Source: G965240365 sp965240365 (lineage in GTDB: Bacteria; Pseudomonadota; Gammaproteobacteria; Eutrophobiales; Eutrophobiaceae). Taken from it: 64,000 nt of DNA. The stretch covers positions 2,852,001 to 2,916,000 of the forward strand of contig OZ251218.1 in the NCBI GenBank assembly GCA_965240365.1. Reading direction: 5' to 3'. Position 1 is the stretch's first letter. Each line of letters starts with the position of its first letter. The notes beneath the pieces were generated by a model. The model saw only the letters and a list, made by a program, of their open reading frames with translations, was not told where the DNA came from and searched no databases. The translations under genes were made by a program, and so were the position numbers. Positions 35,483 to 44,013 of this stretch are shown one piece after another.

Positions 35483-37466
35483 TCCCGTGGCGCTCAGGCA
35501 GCCCGTGCTCGGCTGGCTGGCGCTTGCCATCCTGCTGGCGGGTTTGCCGCATTGGCCGCGCTTGCCGATCTGGCTGCCGCTCATGCACATCGCCTTATTG
35601 GCGGCCCGGCTTTATCTCCCCTACCGCTTTGCCCGTTTCTGGCGCGCGCGGCAGAGCCTGATCATGCTACTCAGGCTGTTGCTCGCGGGGGCCGGCGCGA
35701 TCGGGATTTATGTTGCCTATGGCGCATTAACCGGGCGCGATGCCGGCATCGCGCTGCTGCTCATGCTGGCCGGCCTGAAAATCTTTGAGAGCCGGACGGG
35801 GCGCGACTTTTATGTGGCGGCCTGCCTCGGCTATTTTCTGGTCATCACCAATTTCTTCTACGACCAGGCCATGCACACCGCAGTTTACATGTTCCTCGTC
35901 ATCATCATCCTGACCGCCTGCCTGATCAACTTTAACGATGTGCAACAGCGCCTCGGCCCGGCGCAAAGGCTGAAGCTGTCGGCCCGCCTGATCATGCAGT
36001 CCATCCCCGTTTTAATCGTTTTGTTTGTCCTGTTTCCGCGCGTCAACGGCCCCCTGTGGGGCCTGCCGGAGGACGCCCATACCGGCGTCAGCGGCATTGA
36101 CGATCAGATGACGCCCGGCGCCATCAGCCGGCTGGTCGAGTCCGATGAAGTCGCCTTTCGGGTCACGTTTGCCGGTGACATCCCGCCGCCGGCCCGCCTG
36201 TACTGGCGCGGCCCGGTCCTGTGGCAGACCGACGGGCGCAAATGGACGCCGGGCTGGCAGCGCCCCGGCCCGGCCAACGCGCGCTTTAGCGGCGAGCCGA
36301 TCAGCTACGAGGTGATTCAGGAACCCACCAACAAGCACTGGCTGTTTGGCCTGGAACTGGTCGCGGGTCAGCCGGGCCTGCCGGAAAAGACCTATCTGAC
36401 CGGGGATCACCAGTTCAAGTCCAGCGAACCGCTCAAGCGCCGCGGGAATTATGCGCTGAGTTCCTACCCCGATTATTACCTGGGCGTCCGCTCCACGCGC
36501 GAACTGGAGGCCGCGCTGCGGCTGCCCGCGGGCTATCATGCTGAGACCAGGGCATTCGGGCGTGAATTGCGCGCGCGCCATGCCGAACCGGAACGGCTGG
36601 TGCGCGCCGTGCTGGACTGGTTCAAAAACGAAAATTTCGTTTACACATTAACCCCGCCGCTGTTGACCGGCGACAGTGTGGATGATTTTCTGTTTGATAC
36701 GCGGCTTGGTTTTTGTGAGCATTACGCGGCGTCTTTCGCGGTGCTGATGCGCGCCGCCGGCATACCGGCCAGGGTGGTCACCGGCTATCAGGGCGGCGAA
36801 ATCAATCCGCTGGGCGATTATCTGATCGTAAGACAGCGCCATGCCCACGCCTGGACCGAGGTGTGGCTGGGCGACAAGGGCTGGACCCGCGTTGACCCCA
36901 CCTCGGTTATCTCGGCGCGCATTGACGAGGGTATCGAAAACACCATTCCCGAGGCCATCATCAGCATGCCGCTCAATCTTGAAAAAAACCGCTGGGCCGC
37001 CGGACTCTGGCAAGGTCTGCGCAATACGGTCGATATCGTGAACTACCGCTGGTCGCAGTGGGTGTTGGGCTACGGCCCTGAACGCCAGCAGTTATTATTG
37101 CAGAGGATCGGTTTTGGCAATGTGGACTGGAAAAAACTGACCTTCGCCATGCTGGCGCTGGTGGCCGCGCTTATCCTGATACTGGCCTTCTACCTTTTTA
37201 CCGGTTTCACCCGGCCCGAGGACCCGGCCCGGCGTTACTATGGGGTTTTTTGCCGGAAAATGGCAAAAACCGGTCTGCCGAGAAAATCCCATGAAGGCCC
37301 CGACGCCTACGCCCGGCGGCTTTATGCCGAGAGGCAGGACCTGCAGGATGATATTCAAACGATCACCGATTTGTATATCTTGATACGCTACCGCTCCGAC
37401 TCCGGCCAACTGGCCGCATTAAAGGCGGCGGTAAGGTCATTCAGCCCGGCGAGCCGGCCGGCATAA
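35463..37466 (+). CDS. tgpA: TgpA-like membrane transglutaminase (DUF3488)
   Basis: 667-residue inner-membrane protein. About six N-terminal helices (residues 20-190) precede a periplasmic transglutaminase-like domain. Its catalytic Cys lies in RLGFCEHYAASFAVLMRAAG, His in RQRHAHAWTEVWL and Asp in WTRVDPT. One more helix follows (FAMLALVAALILILAFYLF) and then a small C-terminal cytoplasmic domain. It is homologous to Pseudomonas TgpA, a periplasmic transglutaminase needed for viability there. Third gene of the moxR-DUF58-tgpA operon. Confidence 0.92.
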   Translation: MASPRPDPVALRQPVLGWLALAILLAGLPHWPRLPIWLPLMHIALLAARLYLPYRFARFWRARQSLIMLLRLLLAGAGAIGIYVAYGALTGRDAGIALLLMLAGLKIFESRTGRDFYVAACLGYFLVITNFFYDQAMHTAVYMFLVIIILTACLINFNDVQQRLGPAQRLKLSARLIMQSIPVLIVLFVLFPRVNGPLWGLPEDAHTGVSGIDDQMTPGAISRLVESDEVAFRVTFAGDIPPPARLYWRGPVLWQTDGRKWTPGWQRPGPANARFSGEPISYEVIQEPTNKHWLFGLELVAGQPGLPEKTYLTGDHQFKSSEPLKRRGNYALSSYPDYYLGVRSTRELEAALRLPAGYHAETRAFGRELRARHAEPERLVRAVLDWFKNENFVYTLTPPLLTGDSVDDFLFDTRLGFCEHYAASFAVLMRAAGIPARVVTGYQGGEINPLGDYLIVRQRHAHAWTEVWLGDKGWTRVDPTSVISARIDEGIENTIPEAIISMPLNLEKNRWAAGLWQGLRNTVDIVNYRWSQWVLGYGPERQQLLLQRIGFGNVDWKKLTFAMLALVAALILILAFYLFTGFTRPEDPARRYYGVFCRKMAKTGLPRKSHEGPDAYARRLYAERQDLQDDIQTITDLYILIRYRSDSGQLAALKAAVRSFSPASRPA

Positions 37467-37688
37467 CAGTCAAGACGGAAAATGGTGGCTTTTCTCTTCC
37501 TCCGGCTCGCTCACCTGTTGGCCCGTCACTCGCGTTGCGCAGCCTGACGCGCAAAAAAAATAAAACTGTTAATATGGGGCAACGCCATTGAATCCAGACG
37601 CCTGATGAAGCTGATGATCTGCAACCATGCAACCGCCTCTGCCTGCATCTATATCTATCGGTGAGAGGCGCCATTACGAGGAAAGTTT

Positions 37689-37886
37689 ATGAATACAAAA
37701 TTATTATCCTATACCTACTGGCAGGACGAAGATATGTGGCTAGGCTATCTGGATGATTTTCCCGACTATATGACTCAGGGACTGTCCATAGAAGAATTGC
37801 AGGAAAACCTGCTTGATGTCCATAAAGAGTTGGTGAGCAGTCATATTCCCTCTGTCAGGCGTCATGGTGAATTGCGACTGGCATGA
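37689..37886 (+). CDS. hicB: HicB-like antitoxin
   Basis: 65-residue protein with the partial RNase-H-like fold of HicB antitoxins: YTYWQDEDMWLGYLDDFPDY, MTQGLSIEELQENLLDVHKEL. It lacks a C-terminal DNA-binding domain, as do many short HicB_like proteins. ATG 37689 follows GAGGAAAG. The stop overlaps the hicA start (ATGA). Expected to bind and block the adjacent mRNA interferase. Confidence 0.85.
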   Translation: MNTKLLSYTYWQDEDMWLGYLDDFPDYMTQGLSIEELQENLLDVHKELVSSHIPSVRRHGELRLA

Positions 37887-38056
37887 AAAGGAGGGATTTA
37901 GTGTCCAGACTGGAAAAGCAGGGTTGCGTATTTATTAGACATGGCGCCAAACATGACTGGTATCATAACCCCGCAACCAAAATATCTCAGCCTGTCCCAA
38001 GGCATAAGGAGATAAATGAAAATCTTGCCAGGCACATCATTAAAAAACTGGGCTGA
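37883..38056 (+). CDS. hicA: HicA-like mRNA interferase toxin
   Basis: 57-residue protein, starting MKRRDLVSRLEKQGCVFIRH and continuing GAKHDWYHNPATKISQPVPRH. This is the double-stranded-RNA-binding-like HicA fold, with the catalytic His at position 24 (GAKH). It ends with an amphipathic helix. The start overlaps hicB (ATGA), so the order here is antitoxin first, toxin second. It appears intact. Function is inferred from family: cleavage of mRNA when unbound. Confidence 0.82.
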   Translation: MKRRDLVSRLEKQGCVFIRHGAKHDWYHNPATKISQPVPRHKEINENLARHIIKKLG

Positions 38057-38218
38057 TTGTCGAAAAGCACCCCGGCAGGAATTTTCAGCAGTATTGGCGT
38101 TTATGGCGAGCAGGTGTGTTCAATAAGCGCGGCGCGAAATATTTGCTGACATTTTTACACCCCCGGCGCCGTCTCATGGACTCCGGCCTGCCGCGGGCGG
38201 GTCGGGAATGACAACCCG

Positions 38219-39982
38219 CTAATCCCCGCCGGATTTTTGTCCCCGGAACTGCATCTGATGCAGACGGGCATAATGGTTTTGGAGTTTCAGCAGCGCCTTG
38301 TGTCGGCCCTGTTCAACGATTTGCCCCTTGTCCAGCACGATGATCCGGTCCGCGTTTTCGATCGTGGAAAGGCGATGCGCGATGATCAGGCAGGTGCGAT
38401 CTTTTTTGAGATTGTCCAGGGCGGTCTGGATATGGCGTTCCGAGCGGGTGTCCAGGGCCGAGGTGGCCTCGTCCAGGATCAATAAACGCGCGTCTTTTAA
38501 CAGCGCGCGGGCGATGGCCAGACGCTGGCGCTGGCCGCCGGAGAGCCGGGTCCCGCGTTCGCCGATCACGGTCGCCAGGCCTGCGGGCAGGGCCCGGATA
38601 AACTCCGCAGCACAGGCCGCCTCGGCTGCGGCCCAGACCCGGGCCTCGGAACACCCCTCCAGTTCGCCATAGGCGATGTTGTTTCTGACAGTATCGTTAA
38701 ACAACACCACTTCCTGGCTGACATAGGCGATATTTTTACGCAGTGCATCAAGCGCCAGGTCACGCACGTCAATATTGTCGTAACAGACAGCGCCGGCCCG
38801 GGGTTCATAAAAACGCGGGATCAAACTGGCCAGCGTGGTCTTGCCGCTGCCGGATTCACCCACCAGCGCGATGGTCTCGCCGGCCTCAATTTCCAGTGAA
38901 ACGGCGCGCAAGGCATCCACATCGGCGCCGGGATAACGGTATGAGACCGCTTTAAGCGTGAGCCTGCCCTTTGCGTCAGACAGTTGCCCGCAGCCGGATT
39001 GCGGTTCAATATCGGCATCAAGCAGGGCAAACACGCTCTGGGAGGCGGCCAGCCCTTTCTGGATATGTTCATTCAGCGCGGCCAGGCGTTTGAGCGGCGC
39101 CAGCAGCATGGCCACGGCCGTGAAGAAGGAAACGAAATCGCCGACCGTGAGGCTGTCAGAGCCGGCCTGGCGGGTCGCAATATGGATGACAAAGGCGAGC
39201 ACGAGGGCCGCGATAAACTGCACGGCCGGGCTGCTGGCCGTGGCGGCCAGGGTGAATTTCATCGAGAAGCGGCGATGGGCGTCGGTGGTCTCATAAAAGC
39301 GCCGCTTTTCCACCTTGCGGCCGGCATAGAGCTTGATCACCTTTTGCGCGTCAAAACATTCGCCGAGCACATGATGAATGTCGCCCATCGTATCCTGCAC
39401 CTTGTGGCTCATCTTGCGCAGGCGCCGCCGGATCACGGCGATGATGAGGCCGATCACGGGCGCCGCGAACAGGCAAATGCCGGCCAGCAGCCAGTCGATG
39501 TAGAACATCCAGGCCAGAAGGCCGATAACCGAGAGGGAATCGCGGATCAGGGTCGTGACGGCATTGGTCGCCGCCTCCTTGATCTGGGTCACGTCATAGG
39601 TAAAGCGCGACATGAGGCTGCCCGAGCGGTTGGCATCGAAAAAAGCGGCCGGGTAATCAATAAACCGCCTGAACATGGCCTGACGCAGATCCATAATGAC
39701 CCGGTTGGCGACCCAGGCCAGAGAGACATTGCCCAGATAGGCGGCGATGCCGCGCAGCAGGAACAGGCCGACAAACAGAAAGGGCAGCCGCGCAATAACA
39801 GCCGGGTCTTTCTCGATGAATGCGCCGTCCAGCAACGGCTGCATCAGCGCGGCAATGGCCGGATCGGTTGCGGCCAGGACGATCATGCTCAGGATCGACA
39901 GCAGAAACAGCCGCCAATAAGGAATGACATAGCCCAATAGCCTGCGATATAGGATAATGTCTGTATTAAGCGAGGAAGCCAA
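38219..39982 (-). CDS. msbA: Lipid A / phospholipid flippase MsbA
   Basis: Half-size ABC exporter of 587 residues that flips lipid A-core across the inner membrane. Six membrane helices in the first 320 residues precede the ATPase domain, with Walker A GESGSGKTTLASL, signature LSGGQRQRLAIARAL and Walker B LLILDEATSALDTRSE. I chose TTG 39982, preceded by AAGGAG with six bases of spacing. The 33 codons upstream of it are basic and unlike MsbA. No lpxK is next to it, unlike in enterics. Confidence 0.9.
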   Translation of the reverse strand: MASSLNTDIILYRRLLGYVIPYWRLFLLSILSMIVLAATDPAIAALMQPLLDGAFIEKDPAVIARLPFLFVGLFLLRGIAAYLGNVSLAWVANRVIMDLRQAMFRRFIDYPAAFFDANRSGSLMSRFTYDVTQIKEAATNAVTTLIRDSLSVIGLLAWMFYIDWLLAGICLFAAPVIGLIIAVIRRRLRKMSHKVQDTMGDIHHVLGECFDAQKVIKLYAGRKVEKRRFYETTDAHRRFSMKFTLAATASSPAVQFIAALVLAFVIHIATRQAGSDSLTVGDFVSFFTAVAMLLAPLKRLAALNEHIQKGLAASQSVFALLDADIEPQSGCGQLSDAKGRLTLKAVSYRYPGADVDALRAVSLEIEAGETIALVGESGSGKTTLASLIPRFYEPRAGAVCYDNIDVRDLALDALRKNIAYVSQEVVLFNDTVRNNIAYGELEGCSEARVWAAAEAACAAEFIRALPAGLATVIGERGTRLSGGQRQRLAIARALLKDARLLILDEATSALDTRSERHIQTALDNLKKDRTCLIIAHRLSTIENADRIIVLDKGQIVEQGRHKALLKLQNHYARLHQMQFRGQKSGGD

Positions 39983-40123
39983 GCCGTTCTCCTTTGAAAT
40001 CAGTGTGTTATATTTTTTATAATGCCCCTGGCCCCGGCTTTCTGCAAGGCGGGCGAGGCGAAACCGGGCTGTTTTCGGCAACGCCCGGCCGGCATGATGC
40101 CATAGCGAAGGACAGAGACCCTT

Positions 40124-41008
40124 ATGTCAAGCAAGCACCCGATCATTGCGGTCACCGGCTCTTCCGGGGCCGGCACCAGCATAGTGAAAGATGCGTTTGA
40201 ATCCATGTTTCAGAAGAATGGCATCAAGGCCGCCCTGATTGAGGGCGACTGCTTCCATCGCTATGACCGGCCGGAAATGGACCGCCTGGGCCGGGAGGCC
40301 GGGGCGGAAGGCCGGCGTCTGACCCACTTTGGCCCCGAGGGCAATCTGTTCGATCAACTGGAGGGATTGTTTCACGAATACGGGCAAAACGGTACGGGCC
40401 GGCGGCGTTTTTATATTCACGATGAAACGGAGGCCTCGCAACACGGCTATCCGCCCGGCAGCCTCACGGCCTGGGAGCCGCTGGAAGAGAATACCGATCT
40501 GTTGTTTTATGAGGGTCTGCACGGCGGTGTGGTCACCGATACCGTCAATATTGCCCGCCATGTTGACCTCCTGATCGGCGTGACGCCCATTATCAATCTG
40601 GAATGGATGCAAAAAATACACCGCGACCGCGCCACCCGCGGCTATACCTTTGAAGACGCCACCAAACTTATCCTCGAACGCATGTACGACTATGTGAACT
40701 ACATCACGCCGCAATTTTCGCGCACCGATATTAATTTTCAGCGGGTGCCCACCATTGACACCTCAAACCCGTTTGCGAGCGATTATGTGCCGACCAATGA
40801 TGAGAGCTTCAGCGTGATACATATTCGGAATCTGGAAAAAATAGAGGTGGATTTCCGCTATCTGCTGGAAATGCTGGACGGCGCGGTGATGTCCAGCCCG
40901 GACACGATCGTCGTGCCCGCCGGGAAAAAGGTGTTTGCGATGCAGTTGATATTATTGCCCGTCCTGCAACGATTGATGGCGCAGAAAGACAGCGCCCGGA
41001 AAAGCTGA
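40124..41008 (+). CDS. prk: Phosphoribulokinase (class I)
   Basis: Converts ribulose 5-phosphate to ribulose 1,5-bisphosphate for the Calvin cycle. The 294-residue protein is the proteobacterial class I type: nucleotide loop AVTGSSGAGTS, EGDCFHRYDRPEMD, THFGPEGNLFDQL, LLFYEGLHGGVV and IVVPAGKKVFAMQLIL. The size matches that class. It is the main evidence that this organism is autotrophic. No RuBisCO genes are in the window, so the gene is detached from the rest of the pathway, as in several sulfur- or ammonia-oxidising gammaproteobacteria. Confidence 0.94.
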   Translation: MSSKHPIIAVTGSSGAGTSIVKDAFESMFQKNGIKAALIEGDCFHRYDRPEMDRLGREAGAEGRRLTHFGPEGNLFDQLEGLFHEYGQNGTGRRRFYIHDETEASQHGYPPGSLTAWEPLEENTDLLFYEGLHGGVVTDTVNIARHVDLLIGVTPIINLEWMQKIHRDRATRGYTFEDATKLILERMYDYVNYITPQFSRTDINFQRVPTIDTSNPFASDYVPTNDESFSVIHIRNLEKIEVDFRYLLEMLDGAVMSSPDTIVVPAGKKVFAMQLILLPVLQRLMAQKDSARKS

Positions 41009-41082
41009 GCCGCGAAAGTTGACATGAAAAGCCGCCTGATTTTGTATATTATGCAATTTCACCCTAATCAGCGGGAACAGAT

Positions 41083-41742
41083 ATGCGTACTATTCTAGTC
41101 TTAAATCCAAAGGGCGGTTCCGGGAAAAGCACGCTGGCCACCAATATCGCCGCTTATTTTGCCCTGCAGGGCAAGGCCGTCACGCTGGCCGATTGCGATC
41201 ATCAGGCTTCCAGCCGGGACTGGCTGGTGGTGCGCCCGCCGGAGCGGCCCAGGATCAACAGCGCGGCCCTGCACAAAGGCAGCCTCAAAATCCCGGAACA
41301 GACCGAATTCCTGATCATGGACACGCCGGCCGGTATCAGCGACGCGCTGCTCGGCAAATTCCTGGGCCGGGCCGAGACCCTGGTCATACCGGTCATCGCC
41401 TCGCCCATTGATATCCGGGCGGCCGAACGCTTTATTGAACTGCTGTTTGCGTTAAAGGGTTCGGTCAATAACAGGATCAAGATCGCAACCGTGGCCAACC
41501 GGGTGCGGGAAGACACGTTGATCGCGGCAAAGCTCGAATATTGCCTTGATAATCTGCGCCTGCCCAATGGCAGAAAACTGCCCTTTATCACCATGCTGCG
41601 CGCCAGCCAGAATTATATTCGCGCGGCCGAGCTTGGCCTGAGCCTGTTTGAACTCGCGCCGTCAAAGACCTATTACGACCGGGAACAGTGGCAGCCGTTA
41701 CTGCGCTGGCTATCCAGCCGCAGGAGTATGCCGGGCAAATGA
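41083..41742 (+). CDS. ParA-like P-loop ATPase
   Basis: 219-residue MinD/ParA-type ATPase with deviant Walker A LNPKGGSGKSTLATN at the N-terminus, the ADCDHQASSRDWL switch region and FLIMDTPAGI. No ParB-like gene or helix-turn-helix is adjacent, so it is one of the orphan chromosomal ParA proteins. Its cargo is unknown. The next gene follows within about 25 bases. Confidence 0.85.
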   Translation: MRTILVLNPKGGSGKSTLATNIAAYFALQGKAVTLADCDHQASSRDWLVVRPPERPRINSAALHKGSLKIPEQTEFLIMDTPAGISDALLGKFLGRAETLVIPVIASPIDIRAAERFIELLFALKGSVNNRIKIATVANRVREDTLIAAKLEYCLDNLRLPNGRKLPFITMLRASQNYIRAAELGLSLFELAPSKTYYDREQWQPLLRWLSSRRSMPGK

Positions 41743-41764
41743 TTTATCCGCCAAGCGGGCCGGG

Positions 41765-42583
41765 ATGGCCTGCAAACTTCGCGCCCTGTCATGCGCTGTG
41801 CGGCCGCTTTATCAAGCTCCGGCGCGCGCTGCAAAAGCCCCCGCGCCCATGCCGGAGGCCGCTATAAAGACCCGCGCCCTGCCTTGCCGGGTCATGGCCT
41901 GCGACAGGCTCAGCGGCGATATTATCCGCCTGCGGCTGGGCCTGCCCGGGACCGAGCGGTTCCGGTTTTTGGCCGGACAATACATTGATATCCTGATGCG
42001 CGGGGGCAAGCGGCGCTCCTTTTCGCTCGCCAATGCCCCGCACGAAGATCAACGGCTTGAATTGCACATACGCTACTACGAAGGCGGCCTGTTTTCCGAA
42101 TATGCCTTCCATGAATTGCGGGAAAAGGCCCTGTTGCACATCGAGGGGCCGCTGGGCCGCTTTACCCTGCAACGCGCTGATCGCCCCATGATCATGATCG
42201 CCGGGGGCACCGGCTTCGCCCCGATAAAGAGTCTGGTTGAACATGCCATAGAAAATGAAGATAAACGCGCGATTAAACTCTACTGGGGGGCGCGCGGCGA
42301 GCCGGATCTCTATCTGGATGAACTCCCCAGGCGTTGGGCCGCGCAATATGATCACATCGACTACATCCCGGTGCTGTCGGATAGCGGTCGGCAGAACGGC
42401 TGGTCGGGCAAGAGCGGTTTTGTGCACGAGGCCGTGCTGGCCGATCACGACGACCTGTCAGAATATGATGTCTATACCTGCGGCCCGCCGCCGATGATCA
42501 AGGCCGTGCTGGCATCACTGCCCGCCAGGGGCCTCGACAAAACCCGCCTGTTCTCGGATTCGTTCGAGTCTGCATCAGGCTAA
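41765..42583 (+). CDS. FAD/NAD(P)H ferredoxin-reductase-like protein lacking its 2Fe-2S domain
   Basis: Resembles CDP-6-deoxy-3,4-glucoseen reductase (AscD/RfbI-like). FAD site KRRSFSLANAPHED, NAD site IAGGTGFAPIKSL and the terminal CGPPPMIKAVLASL are intact. Family members are about 340 residues and start with a ferredoxin domain. Here only a scrap remains, RALSCAVRPLYQ, matching the region of the fourth cluster Cys, followed by the linker and IKTRALPCRV. ATG 41765 keeps that scrap; ATG 41849 would start at the linker. It is either a truncated pseudogene or a stand-alone flavin reductase. Confidence 0.75.
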   Translation: MACKLRALSCAVRPLYQAPARAAKAPAPMPEAAIKTRALPCRVMACDRLSGDIIRLRLGLPGTERFRFLAGQYIDILMRGGKRRSFSLANAPHEDQRLELHIRYYEGGLFSEYAFHELREKALLHIEGPLGRFTLQRADRPMIMIAGGTGFAPIKSLVEHAIENEDKRAIKLYWGARGEPDLYLDELPRRWAAQYDHIDYIPVLSDSGRQNGWSGKSGFVHEAVLADHDDLSEYDVYTCGPPPMIKAVLASLPARGLDKTRLFSDSFESASG

Positions 42584-42825
42584 TGCCCGTTGATCTTTAC
42601 AGGGTGCCGCCTTCTTTATGATTTCAACCTGACTGCTTGCGCAGGCGGGTTATTGATCTTGTTGTTGCCGCGTTAATACTCCTTTGCCTCTTGCTGCAAA
42701 AGAGCCAGATATTCCTTATTAAAAGGCATTTAATTAGCGGAGATCGCTAAATTTACTTAGAATTCTCTGCTGAACCTGTGCGGCGCTTGTGGGGATGGCA
42801 AAAAGGCATTTGTTGTCATTCCCGA

Positions 42826-44013
42826 TTACCGAAGCCGGGTGGCCAGTTTTAGCCCCTTCTCATAACAGATTGCCGCCTGCTCGGGCTTACCGTCGTGTTC
42901 GTGCAGGCGGGCAAGTTCGTAGTAGGCCTCGGGATTGGGTTGTACTTGAATGCTCTCCTGTAGATAGCTTCTGGCCTTGCCCCAGAGCCGGTTGCGTTTG
43001 CTGAGCCGGCCCAGCGTCAGTAATAGCGCGGCATCACGCGCGTGCGCCCGCAGACAGGATTCCGCCAGCGCCAGTTGTCCGGCCGCGTCATTCGCTTCCA
43101 CCAGGCCATATAAACGCACCAGGGCCGTATCCCACCGCCGTTTGATGGCTTTTCTCAATAATTGCTCGCAATCGGCGCTGTCGGCAAACTTGAGCCGTTG
43201 GCCGACATAGACTTCTATCAGGTAAGGGTGTTGTTTTAGTTTGCCCGGAATACGCGACCAGACCTTGTCCAGTCGTCCCCGATCGTCCGCCTGGCCGGCC
43301 TCCTTTAACAGCGAGGCATAGGCCTCCAATTGTCTGGACTGCATCTGTTCGGGTGAATACAGCCCGGCCTTGCCCGTGGCCGGCAGCAGTTCCAGCACCG
43401 ATTGCCAGTCTTTCAGGGCGGTATAGGTTTGCAGCAGCAGTTGCTTGACCTGGGCCTGTTTGGGTTGTTGCCTCTGCAGGTCCTTGAGCGTGGCCAGGGC
43501 CTGTTCTGTCTGCTTTTGACTGAGTTGCAGTTTTGCCTGGGTAAGGCCGATGGCCATGCCCGCGGCGGGCCGGTTTTTGAAGGCGAGGCGCAGGTAGTCA
43601 TCGCGCCGCGCCACGGCCCCGGCCTCCTGCGCCGCCCGCGCGGCATAGAGATAATTGACATAAGGCGCGCGGCTGACCGCGGCCGCCCGGTAAAAATCTT
43701 TCTCGGCCAGACGCCAGCGTCCTTCGGTCATGTGGATCAGGCCCTCGGTCAGGTATTTTTCCGCGCGGCGTTGCCGCCGCTGCCGGCGCCGGTTGCGCAG
43801 CTCCCGCGGCAGCCGCAGGCAGCGCGCGATGGCGCGCACGATAAAATAAATCAGGATAAAGCCGAGCAACAGCGCGATGATAAAGAAGCTGGCGCTGGTT
43901 TGCAGGGTCCAGCCGGCCAGCGTCAACACGACATAACCATTGTCGCGCCCGGCCAGCGCGGCCAGGAGCACGGCGCCCAGCAGCGCCAGCAGACTGAACA
44001 GCAGCAGTTTCAT
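42826..44013 (-). CDS. hemY: HemY-like inner-membrane TPR protein
   Basis: 395-residue protein with two N-terminal membrane helices (LLLFSLLALLGAVLLAALAG and SFFIIALLLGFILIYFIV) and a TPR-rich cytoplasmic or periplasmic part (HemY_N around 25-130). Near the C-terminus is a canonical TPR, PNPEAYYELARLHEHDGKPE. It is encoded after hemX with a 4-base overlap, as across gammaproteobacteria. Despite its name it is not an oxidase; it is thought to support tetrapyrrole metabolism. It ends near a half-copy of repeat A (about 42812-42840). Confidence 0.9.
   Translation of the reverse strand: MKLLLFSLLALLGAVLLAALAGRDNGYVVLTLAGWTLQTSASFFIIALLLGFILIYFIVRAIARCLRLPRELRNRRRQRRQRRAEKYLTEGLIHMTEGRWRLAEKDFYRAAAVSRAPYVNYLYAARAAQEAGAVARRDDYLRLAFKNRPAAGMAIGLTQAKLQLSQKQTEQALATLKDLQRQQPKQAQVKQLLLQTYTALKDWQSVLELLPATGKAGLYSPEQMQSRQLEAYASLLKEAGQADDRGRLDKVWSRIPGKLKQHPYLIEVYVGQRLKFADSADCEQLLRKAIKRRWDTALVRLYGLVEANDAAGQLALAESCLRAHARDAALLLTLGRLSKRNRLWGKARSYLQESIQVQPNPEAYYELARLHEHDGKPEQAAICYEKGLKLATRLR

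Noticed and set aside
37520..37565. Intrinsic terminator after tgpA (TTGCGC..GCGCAA followed by eight A)
   Set aside because: The homopolymer after the stem is A on the transcribed plus strand, so it does not give the U-run needed; in the other orientation the T-run precedes the stem.
42668..42730. 18-codon minus-strand ORF reading MPFNKEYLALLQQEAKEY
   Set aside because: Too short, no ribosome site or overlap with another gene; it may be a scrap of a lost gene but cannot be supported.
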